Assembly (NCBI GenBank): GCA_934486895.1
Contig: CAKSQZ010000039.1
Span: 1 to 5,189, forward strand
Direction of reading: 5' to 3'
Source: an uncultured Eubacteriales bacterium
GTDB taxonomy: Bacteria; Bacillota; Clostridia; Oscillospirales; Acutalibacteraceae
Length of the DNA stretch: 5,189 nucleotides
A program made the position numbers and the translations under genes. This document shows, in pieces, positions 1-5,126 of this stretch. Under the pieces are notes generated by a model. That model saw only the letters and a program-made list of their open reading frames with translations. It had not been told where the DNA came from and did no database searches. Each line of letters opens with the position of its first letter. Position 1 is the stretch's first letter.

Positions 1-458
1 GACACTCTGAAGCCCATCTTTTTTCCTGCGCCGGAAAGTCCGCCTTGCGCCTTGGAAAGCTCTGCTTTGGCGGCTTTGAGCATTTCGCTTCCGGCATTAT
101 AATTCACTGTGACTACAAATGTACGGCTCTCGGGAACAGGAAAATATTCCTGCGACACTATTTTTTCACCGTGAACAAAATTATTTCCGCCGTATGTCAT
201 TGTATATTCTTTGAAAATATCATAGTCTTTAGAGGGCTGTATCGCCGTGTATTCTTCGCTTAGAGCAACATACCTACCGTCTTTCATTATTTTTGATTTA
301 TAGTTGGACGTCCAATCCTTGCCCGAAGAGGCAGTGAACAATGATATGTTTTTATTCAGAGGGGTGGCAGAGGATCCGAATGAAAACGTTGAAACTGCTA
401 TTGCGGTACAAATAATCCCCGAAATGAATCTTTTGCCGAATTTTTTGAAAATTTTCAT
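1..458 (-). CDS. Secreted protein of unknown function, N-terminal part (runs off left edge)
   Basis: I do not recognise this protein. Reading the minus strand from the ATG at 458-456 gives 152 open codons with no stop before the window ends, so the C-terminus is missing. The start is supported by a GGAGG Shine-Dalgarno site (466-470), 7 bases upstream, and by a consensus promoter further up. The N-terminus looks like a Sec signal peptide: a basic n-region (MKIFKKFGKRF), a hydrophobic stretch at about residues 12-28, and a likely signal peptidase I site after Ser-Ser-Ala31. Cys17 lies inside the hydrophobic core and has no lipobox, so a lipoprotein is unlikely. The mature part is polar and rich in Lys, Tyr and Gly (for example TMTYGGNNF), with an Ala/Lys-rich helix-like segment near residues 125-137. 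I saw no catalytic motif. It is divergent from the ribosomal operon and probably unrelated to it; an extracellular or cell-surface role is inferred only from the signal peptide. Confidence 0.75.
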   Translation of the reverse strand, partial: MKIFKKFGKRFISGIICTAIAVSTFSFGSSATPLNKNISLFTASSGKDWTSNYKSKIMKDGRYVALSEEYTAIQPSKDYDIFKEYTMTYGGNNFVHGEKIVSQEYFPVPESRTFVVTVNYNAGSEMLKAAKAELSKAQGGLSGAGKKMGFRV

Positions 459-483
459 AACAAATCCTCCAACTAAAAAATGT

Positions 484-540
484 ATATTACATTTTTATTA
501 TATATGTATATATATAACTTGTCAATAGTTTTTGTAATAT
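484..540. repeat. Inverted repeat ATATTACA / TGTAATAT bracketing a promoter
   Basis: ATATTACA at 484-491 and TGTAATAT at 533-540 are perfect 8-base inverted copies, one just downstream of the predicted transcription start and one just upstream of the -35 box of the minus-strand promoter. A second pair, TTTACA (563-568) and TGTAAA (578-583), lies a little further up with a 9-base spacer. Four TGTAA/TTACA half-sites therefore fall within about 100 bases. They could be operator sites, but the region is very AT-rich and such matches arise by chance fairly easily. Confidence 0.35.
497..525 (-). promoter_or_regulatory. Sigma-A promoter of the secreted-protein gene
   Basis: On the minus strand the -35 hexamer TTGACA (525-520) and the -10 hexamer TATAAT (502-497) both match consensus exactly and are separated by 17 bases. 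Transcription would start near 490, giving a 5' leader of roughly 30 bases with the GGAGG site in it. An 8-base inverted repeat (484-491 and 533-540) brackets the promoter. Such a strong promoter suggests high expression unless a repressor is involved. Confidence 0.85.
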
Positions 541-604
541 TTGTGAATAATTTTTATTAAATTTTACATTTAGATATTGTAAATTGAAAAAAGAAATTTT
601 TTGC

Positions 605-633
605 TTGACAAAGGGGTAAAATCAGTGTATAAT
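605..633 (+). promoter_or_regulatory. Sigma-A promoter of the rplU-prp-rpmA operon
   Basis: TTGACA at 605-610 and TATAAT at 628-633 both match the sigma-A consensus exactly with a 17-base spacer. Transcription should begin near 639-641, leaving a leader of about 77 bases before rplU. The strength fits a ribosomal-protein operon. Its -35 box lies 79 bases from the -35 box of the divergent promoter on the other strand. Confidence 0.88.
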
Positions 634-639
634 GTTTAA

Positions 640-716
640 GCCGCATATTAGGGGCTTTTTAAAAGCGGAGTTTTTCCCGCCCCGTGATAGCGAGTCTTAT
701 AAAGGTAGGTAATTTT
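640..716 (+). promoter_or_regulatory. Structured rplU mRNA leader, candidate L21 leader
   Basis: The transcribed leader holds several complementary GC-rich blocks in an otherwise AT-rich region. CCGC (641-644) can pair with GCGG (665-668). GGGGC (651-655) can pair with GCCCC (679-683). The order of these blocks makes an H-type pseudoknot possible. GCGG (665-668) can instead pair with CCGC (677-680) as a simple hairpin, so the leader could switch states. Bacillota are known to carry a conserved L21 leader thought to let the ribosomal protein repress its own operon; position and the GGGGCUUUU element fit that class as I recall it, but I could not run a covariance model. The ribosome binding site at its end is imperfect: AAAGGTAGG (701-709) looks like AAAGGAGG with a base inserted. 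Confidence 0.45.
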
Positions 717-1019
717 ATGTACGCAATTTTTGAAACCGGCGGAAAGCAGTACAAGGTTTCCGAAGGCGACACCGTTTTCGTTGAAAAGCTCGCGCTTGAA
801 GAAGGCGCAGAAGTTGTTTTCGACAAGGTCGTTTGCCTCGGCGGCGATGAGTTCAAAGTAGGCGCTCCCTATGTTGACGCTAAGGTAACTGCTAAGGTCG
901 CAAAGCAGGGCAAGGCTAAGAAAATCACTGTCTTCACTTACAAGCCCAAGAAGAGCGAGAAGCGCAAGCTCGGCCACAGACAGCCCTACACAAAGCTTGA
1001 GATCGTTTCTATCGGCTAA
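717..1019 (+). CDS. rplU: 50S ribosomal protein L21
   Basis: L21 is a structural protein of the large ribosomal subunit that binds 23S rRNA. The 100-residue product has the usual family length, opens with the diagnostic MYAIFETGGKQYKV and ends with the conserved basic block around GHRQPYTK (about residues 86-93), which precedes a short beta-strand tail. I chose the ATG at 717 rather than the in-frame ATG at 684 because the family begins at MYAIF and the SD-like AAAGGTAGG (701-709) lies just upstream; the extra 11 residues of the longer reading are not family-like. It is the first gene of the operon, with its own promoter and a structured leader, and is followed after 3 bases by prp. Confidence 0.98.
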   Translation: MYAIFETGGKQYKVSEGDTVFVEKLALEEGAEVVFDKVVCLGGDEFKVGAPYVDAKVTAKVAKQGKAKKITVFTYKPKKSEKRKLGHRQPYTKLEIVSIG

Positions 1020-1022
1020 GCG

Positions 1023-1346
1023 ATGATCGATATCGTTTTTTTGGAGAAAGACGGTCGGCTTTGCGGTTATGAGATCAGCGGCCATTCGACGGTCGATCCG
1101 GACGATGACGACGGCAGGCTTATCTGCTCGGCGGTGTCCAGCTCGGCGATAATGGCAGCCAATACAGTCACTGAGATCATCGGTGACAATGCGTTCGTCA
1201 GATGTGACGACGGCTTTTTAAAGCTCATTTGCGAAGATACGGGCAGATGTAAGGACATTCTTCTCGGGCTTCGGCTTCATCTGAGCGCGCTTGCGGCGGA
1301 GTATCCCGACAGGATAAAGACCGCACAGCGGGAAAACAAAGAATAA
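1023..1346 (+). CDS. prp: Ribosomal-processing cysteine protease Prp (YsxB family)
   Basis: Prp removes the N-terminal extension of ribosomal protein L27, a step shown to be essential in Staphylococcus aureus. The 107-residue protein has the family's catalytic pair: His21 in the GH motif and Cys35 in ICSAVS. The loop between them has 13 residues, against 11 in the S. aureus enzyme as I recall it, and includes an acidic run PDDDD; the usual DIVC before the cysteine reads RLIC here. A C-terminal helix (LRLHLSALAAEY, about 82-93) matches the family. The start at 1023 follows the rplU stop by 3 bases and has no recognisable SD, so translation is probably coupled to rplU. Its target, L27, is encoded immediately downstream and retains the cleavage site. 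Confidence 0.93.
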   Translation: MIDIVFLEKDGRLCGYEISGHSTVDPDDDDGRLICSAVSSSAIMAANTVTEIIGDNAFVRCDDGFLKLICEDTGRCKDILLGLRLHLSALAAEYPDRIKTAQRENKE

Positions 1347-1368
1347 TCCAGAAAGGAACGGGTATATT

Positions 1369-1650
1369 ATGATTCGTGTTAACATTCAGCTGTTTGCTCA
1401 TAAAAAAGGTATGGGCTCTACTAAGAACGGCAGAGATTCTGAGTCGAAAAGACTCGGTCTTAAAAGAGCGGACGGTCAGTTCGTTCTCGCAGGCAACATT
1501 CTCGTAAGACAGAGAGGCACCCATTTCCATCCCGGCAACAATGTCGGCAAGGGCTCGGACGATACTCTGTTTGCTAAGGTTGACGGAACGGTCAAGTTTG
1601 AGAACTTTGGTGCAGGACGCAAGAAAGTAAGCGTTTACGCCGAACAGTAA
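1369..1650 (+). CDS. rpmA: 50S ribosomal protein L27 with Prp-cleavable N-terminal extension
   Basis: L27 sits near the peptidyl-transferase centre, where its mature N-terminus reaches towards the P-site tRNA. The 93-residue precursor begins MIRVNIQLF followed by AHKKGMGSTKNGRDS, the highly conserved start of mature L27. In S. aureus Prp cuts a matching extension (ending LQFF before ASKKG), so here cleavage is expected between Phe9 and Ala10, leaving 84 residues. The core GNILVRQRGTHFHPG (about 42-56) is typical. The ATG at 1369 is preceded by AAAGGA (1352-1357) with 11 bases between. Its gene follows prp by 22 bases and is closed by a strong terminator. The prp-rpmA pairing and the retained motif support a working processing system. 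Confidence 0.98.
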   Translation: MIRVNIQLFAHKKGMGSTKNGRDSESKRLGLKRADGQFVLAGNILVRQRGTHFHPGNNVGKGSDDTLFAKVDGTVKFENFGAGRKKVSVYAEQ

Positions 1651-1663
1651 TTTTTAAAAGCTA

Positions 1664-1697
1664 ACCCGGTCGGAACGCCGACCGGGTGTTTTTATTT
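1664..1697 (+). terminator. Intrinsic terminator after rpmA
   Basis: ACCCGGTCGG (1664-1673) pairs perfectly with CCGACCGGGT (1678-1687) around an AACG tetraloop, a 10-base-pair GC-rich stem. It is followed by a single G and then TTTTTATTT (1689-1697). This should end most transcripts of the rplU operon. The obgE SD (AAAGGA, 1698-1703) begins at the very next base, so anything reading through can be translated at once. Confidence 0.93.
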
Positions 1698-1713
1698 AAA
1701 GGAATGGATATTT

Positions 1714-2982
1714 ATGTTTACAGATACCGCTAAAATATATGTTAAAGCCGGAGACGGCGGCAACGGCGCTGTTACTTTTCACCGCGAAAAGTATGTTGCA
1801 AACGGCGGACCGGACGGCGGAGACGGCGGCAAGGGCGGTGATATTATATTTGTTGCCGACTCTAATCTTTCCACCCTCGCCGATTTCAGATACAAGCGAA
1901 AATACCGCGCGGCGTGCGGCGAATCGGGAGGCAGCAACCGCTGCACCGGAAAAAGCGGCGAGAACACTGTTATAAAAGTTCCGCTCGGCACTGTCGTGCG
2001 GGACGCTGAAAGCGGCAGACTTATCGCCGACCTTTCGGACGATCAGCCTGTTATAATCGCAAAAGGCGGCAGAGGCGGCTGGGGAAACACGCATTTCAAA
2101 TCGTCCACAAGGCAGATACCGCGCTTTTCAAAAGCAGGCGCTCCGGGAGAGGAATTTGAATTGCAGCTTGAGCTCAAGCTGCTTGCCGATGTCGGGTTGC
2201 TCGGCTACCCGAATGTCGGAAAATCGACATTTATTTCGGTAGTTTCGGAGGCAAAGCCGAAGATCGCAAATTATCATTTCACAACTATCACACCTGTTCT
2301 GGGTGTTGTGAGAATCGATGAAGAGCGCTCGTTTGTGCTGGCGGATATTCCCGGCATTATCGAAGGTGCGGGAGTCGGAGTCGGACTCGGACATGAGTTT
2401 CTGCGCCACATTGAACGCTGCCGGCTGCTCATTCATGTGGTCGATGTTTCGGGCAGTGAGGGGCGCGATGCTATCACCGATTTTGACACGATCAATGCAG
2501 AGCTGAAAACATACAGCGAGGAGCTTGCAAAGCGTCCGCAGATCGCAGTCGCAAACAAGATCGATATGGCGACCGATGAACAGCGCGAAGAATTTAAGGC
2601 GTATATGAAAAAGCTCGGTATTCCCTGCTTTGAAGTTTGCGCCGCCATTGCCGAGGGCACGGACGATGTTGTGAAATACGCCGCAGGCGTTCTCGACACT
2701 CTGCCGCCGATGGTTCGCTATGAGCCGGAGCCTGAGCCCGAAGCTAAGATCGAGGATAATCAGGCTTACGAGATCACTAATCCGGAGGACGGATATTTTG
2801 AAGTTGAAGCGAAATGGCTGATCCCGATAATGAATGTCACCAATCCGAACGATTATGAATCGCTTCAGTATTTTCAGCGTGTGCTTGTTAAATCGGGCAT
2901 TATCAAGGCGCTGAGGAACGCCGGCGTTAAAGAGGGCGACACTGTCAGCATTTACGGCTTTGAATTTGATTTTGTTAACTGA
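1714..2982 (+). CDS. obgE: GTPase Obg, 50S ribosome assembly factor
   Basis: Obg is a GTPase that binds the 50S subunit during late assembly and also links to stress and growth control. The 422-residue protein has the full family layout. The glycine-rich Obg fold covers about 1-157 (GGDGGKGGD motifs). The G domain covers about 158-330, with P-loop GYPNVGKST (164-172), switch I FTTITP (189-194), DIPG (211-214) and NKID (281-284). A C-terminal OCT domain (about 350-422) follows an acidic PEPEPEPE linker. Two small departures from the usual family sequence are visible: the G5 motif reads VCAA where SA is usual, and switch II reads GAGVGVGLG where an acidic residue normally follows GA-x. The ATG at 1714 has AAAGGA (1698-1703) 10 bases upstream. 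It starts just after a terminator, and no separate promoter was found, so read-through may set its level. Confidence 0.98.
   Translation: MFTDTAKIYVKAGDGGNGAVTFHREKYVANGGPDGGDGGKGGDIIFVADSNLSTLADFRYKRKYRAACGESGGSNRCTGKSGENTVIKVPLGTVVRDAESGRLIADLSDDQPVIIAKGGRGGWGNTHFKSSTRQIPRFSKAGAPGEEFELQLELKLLADVGLLGYPNVGKSTFISVVSEAKPKIANYHFTTITPVLGVVRIDEERSFVLADIPGIIEGAGVGVGLGHEFLRHIERCRLLIHVVDVSGSEGRDAITDFDTINAELKTYSEELAKRPQIAVANKIDMATDEQREEFKAYMKKLGIPCFEVCAAIAEGTDDVVKYAAGVLDTLPPMVRYEPEPEPEAKIEDNQAYEITNPEDGYFEVEAKWLIPIMNVTNPNDYESLQYFQRVLVKSGIIKALRNAGVKEGDTVSIYGFEFDFVN
2371..2388 (+). repeat. Hexamer micro-repeat inside obgE switch II
   Basis: GGAGTC, GGAGTC and GGACTC follow each other in frame and encode Gly-Val-Gly-Val-Gly-Leu (residues 220-225). 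The first unit falls where most Obg proteins have a small or His residue followed by Glu or Asp, so a short tandem copying event may have created the unusual sequence. With three units of six bases, one imperfect, chance is a fair alternative. Confidence 0.4.
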
Positions 2983-2995
2983 CGAGGTTTTTTAT

Positions 2996-3391
2996 ATGAG
3001 ATTGCTTTCAGATAAATGCGAGCCGAAAATGATGTCTACACAGTCGCTGAGCTTTATCGGCGACTGTGTTTACAGTCTTTTTGTGAGGGAGCGGCTTTGC
3101 TGCAGCGGCCTTGCAAAGAGCGGCGAGCTGCACTCGATCTCCGCTAAAAAAGTCAAGGCGCAGGCGCAGGCGAGAGATTTTAAGCTGATCGAGCCGATTT
3201 TGACGCAGGCGGAAACCGCTGTTTATAAACGCGGCAGGAATGCGCATAATAACAATACGCCGAAAGCCGCGACAGGGGGCGAATACCACTGTGCGACAGG
3301 AGTCGAGGCGCTGTTCGGATACCTTTATTTAAACGGCGAGAGCGAAAGAGCGAAAGAGCTTTTCGAGATAATGTGGGAAGGCGGCATCTGA
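2996..3391 (+). CDS. mrnC: Mini-ribonuclease 3 (Mini-III)
   Basis: Mini-III is an RNase III-type endonuclease without a double-stranded RNA-binding domain; in Bacillus it matures the ends of 23S rRNA, helped by protein L3. The 131-residue product is one RNase III catalytic domain. The signature SLSFIGDCVYSLFVRERL places the catalytic Asp at residue 23, the KRGRNA loop follows at 78-83, and the second metal-binding acid is Glu104 in ATGVEALFGYLYL. I chose the ATG at 2996 over an in-frame ATG at 2960 because it gives the family's start, has GAGG (2984-2987) 8 bases upstream, and avoids overlap with obgE. It follows the obgE stop by 13 bases, probably on the same transcript. In Bacillus the gene sits instead beside cysS, so this linkage differs, but the ribosome-biogenesis theme is shared. 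Confidence 0.95.
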   Translation: MRLLSDKCEPKMMSTQSLSFIGDCVYSLFVRERLCCSGLAKSGELHSISAKKVKAQAQARDFKLIEPILTQAETAVYKRGRNAHNNNTPKAATGGEYHCATGVEALFGYLYLNGESERAKELFEIMWEGGI

Positions 3392-3420
3392 TTACATATT
3401 CATTTGAATGAGGGTGCGCT

Positions 3421-4263
3421 ATGAAGGTCAGATCCGCAGTTTTAAGATACGCCGGAATAATCTCATCATCTGCCGCGGCGGCTCTCGGTATCAGTATGTT
3501 TCTGGTACCGAATGATATTGCGGCAGGCGGTTTTTCGGGCGCGGCGACGATCATCCGCTCGCTGACGGGGCTTCCCGTCGGCATGACGGTGATACTTTTA
3601 AATCTGCCTGTTTTTCTGCTCGCATTCAAAAAGCTCGGAGCCGCATTTCTGATAAATTCGATTATCGGAACGGTGTCGCTTTCTGTTTTTATCGATTTGT
3701 TCGGCGCAGCCGCACATTATGAGGGCGATAAAATGCTGGCTGCTCTTTTCGGCGGAATAATAACCGGAGGCGGGCTCGGAGCTGTTTTTCTGCTCGGAGC
3801 CACGACGGGCGGTGTTGATATTATCGCGAAACTGCTCAATATGCGGTTTATGCACCTGCCTGTCGGTCGGCTTATGCTGATGATCGACGGTGTTGTTATA
3901 GCTGCGGCGGCGGTTGTCTACGGCAATATCGAAAGCGCGCTTTATGCGGCGGTCGCCATATATGCTCAGTCGGTAGTGACGGATAAGCTCGTCTACGGTG
4001 CGGACAAGGGCAAGATATATCTTATAAACTCGAAAGAGAGCGGCAGCATTGCAAAGTCTATTGTCGGCGATCTCGGCAGAGGTGCGACTGTTATCAGCGC
4101 GAAAGGCGCATACAGCGGCGAGAGCGTCGGGCTGATACTGTGTGCTGTGCGCCGCCATGAAACGGCGGCTGTTATGAAAATAATAAGGCAAAACGATCCC
4201 GAGGCGTTCACCGTGTCTTTTGAGGCGGGCGAGATACGCGGTCGGGGATTTTTAAAAAACTGA
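3421..4263 (+). CDS. YitT-family membrane protein with DUF2179 domain
   Basis: This belongs to the YitT/YpjC/YqfU family of Bacillota membrane proteins, whose biochemical role is not established; a transport function has been suggested. The 280-residue protein has about six hydrophobic segments (near 9-29, 53-70, 73-95, 104-125, 151-168 and 171-187). It also carries the family's Gly-rich motifs GGFSGAATII (36-45) and GATTGGVDIIAK (127-138). The soluble C-terminal DUF2179 domain (about 197-277) includes GRGATVI, a KGAYSG turn and DPEAFTVS before a final GRGF. Length and layout are normal and complete. The start has a GAGGG-type SD (3410-3414) 6 bases upstream. It lies 29 bases after mrnC and 23 bases before the methyltransferase gene, so it is probably co-transcribed with both, although a link to ribosome work is not evident. 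Confidence 0.92.
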   Translation: MKVRSAVLRYAGIISSSAAAALGISMFLVPNDIAAGGFSGAATIIRSLTGLPVGMTVILLNLPVFLLAFKKLGAAFLINSIIGTVSLSVFIDLFGAAAHYEGDKMLAALFGGIITGGGLGAVFLLGATTGGVDIIAKLLNMRFMHLPVGRLMLMIDGVVIAAAAVVYGNIESALYAAVAIYAQSVVTDKLVYGADKGKIYLINSKESGSIAKSIVGDLGRGATVISAKGAYSGESVGLILCAVRRHETAAVMKIIRQNDPEAFTVSFEAGEIRGRGFLKN

Positions 4264-4286
4264 CGATATTCAAAAGGAGGGGCGAT

Positions 4287-5126
4287 ATGCGGTTTTCGGA
4301 CAAATTTATTTCGTGCATGAAAAAGACACTTTGCAACGATTTTGACGAATATTACAAAGCGCTCGGTGAAGAGCCGTTTCGCGGACTTAGGATAAACACC
4401 TTAAAAGCAAGTGCCGATATTCTGAAATATCTGCCCTTTGAATGTGAAAAAACGCCGTTTTGTGACAACGGATATTACATACCAAACGACGCCTCGGGCG
4501 TCGGAAATCATCCTTTGCATCATGCAGGTGCGTTTTATCTGCAAGAGCCGAGTGCGTCGAGCGCTGTTGAAGCGCTTGATGTTCAAAAAGGCGACAGAGT
4601 CCTTGACCTGTGCGCCGCTCCGGGAGGAAAATCGACTCAGATCGCCGCGGCTCTTTGCGGCGAGGGGTTGCTTGTATCCAACGAGATCGTGCGTTCGCGC
4701 GCGAAAATACTCTGTTCCAATCTTGAGCGGCTCGGTGTGACAAATGCGATCGTGACAAACGCGCGGCCGGACGAACTCGAATACAGTCTTTGCGGCTTTT
4801 TCGATAAGGTGCTTGTGGACGCGCCCTGTTCGGGCGAGGGTATGATACGCCGAGAGCCGAATGCGGCGGCGGAATTTTCCGAGCAAAACCGCCGTTCGTG
4901 TGCTGAGCGGCAGCTCAACATTTTAGAAAGCGCCGACAAGCTTTTGAGAGCAGGCGGCGTTATGGTGTATTCAACCTGCACTCTTTCGGGCGAGGAAAAC
5001 GAGGAAGTTATATCAAAGTTTATATTATCGCATCCGTATTATGAGCTCGATGAAATTAAAAAGCCGTTCGGCAGGCCGGCTTACGATCGGTTTGCGAACG
5101 GACTTGATATTAAAAAAGCTTTTTGA
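4287..5126 (+). CDS. NOL1/NOP2/Sun-family rRNA (cytosine-5) methyltransferase, C-terminally truncated
   Basis: The protein would transfer methyl groups from S-adenosylmethionine to C5 of a cytosine in rRNA, most likely 16S as in RsmF/YebU. The catalytic core is complete: N-terminal GLRINTLK (33-40), SAM motif DLCAAPGGKST (107-117), motif IV VDAPCSGEG (177-185, Cys181) and motif VI YSTCTLSGEENEE (228-240) with the nucleophile Cys231. The ATG at 4287 has an excellent AAAGGAGG (4273-4280) 6 bases upstream. The oddity is the end. At GRPAYDRFANGLDIKKAF the family would normally continue into an RLFPHK/GEGHF-like stretch and a C-terminal RNA-binding (PUA-like) domain of about 150 residues, but a TGA follows at once and no plus-strand frame resumes the family sequence. 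The gene has probably been cut by a rearrangement; whether the remaining 279 residues work is unknown. Confidence 0.9.
   Translation: MRFSDKFISCMKKTLCNDFDEYYKALGEEPFRGLRINTLKASADILKYLPFECEKTPFCDNGYYIPNDASGVGNHPLHHAGAFYLQEPSASSAVEALDVQKGDRVLDLCAAPGGKSTQIAAALCGEGLLVSNEIVRSRAKILCSNLERLGVTNAIVTNARPDELEYSLCGFFDKVLVDAPCSGEGMIRREPNAAAEFSEQNRRSCAERQLNILESADKLLRAGGVMVYSTCTLSGEENEEVISKFILSHPYYELDEIKKPFGRPAYDRFANGLDIKKAF

Noticed and set aside
45..528. Two plus-strand open frames (45-263 and 304-528) at the left edge
   Set aside because: They lie opposite the minus-strand secreted-protein gene, which has a signal peptide, SD and promoter; the second also runs through that gene's promoter.
684..716. Upstream in-frame ATG extending L21 by 11 residues
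   Set aside because: The L21 family starts at MYAIF, and the extension would lie inside the structured leader with no SD before it.
1580..1608. Possible promoter inside rpmA (TTGACG) that could drive obgE
   Set aside because: The hexamer 17 bases downstream reads AACTTT, which is far from TATAAT, and nearby spacings give nothing better.
2960..2995. Upstream in-frame ATG for Mini-III overlapping the end of obgE
   Set aside because: The extra 12 residues are the obgE 3' end read in another frame; the ATG at 2996 has an SD and gives the family start.
3396..3410. Small inverted repeat ATTCATTTGAAT between mrnC and the YitT gene
   Set aside because: The arms are five bases with a two-base loop and no T-tract follows, so neither a terminator nor an operator can be supported.
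3598..4191. Long minus-strand open frame of 197 codons opposite the YitT gene
   Set aside because: It is low-complexity shadow coding opposite a clear membrane-protein gene, with no SD or family motif.
4401..4886. Minus-strand open frame of 161 codons opposite the methyltransferase
   Set aside because: It mirrors a gene with all catalytic motifs intact, and its product is Arg/His-rich with no recognisable domain.
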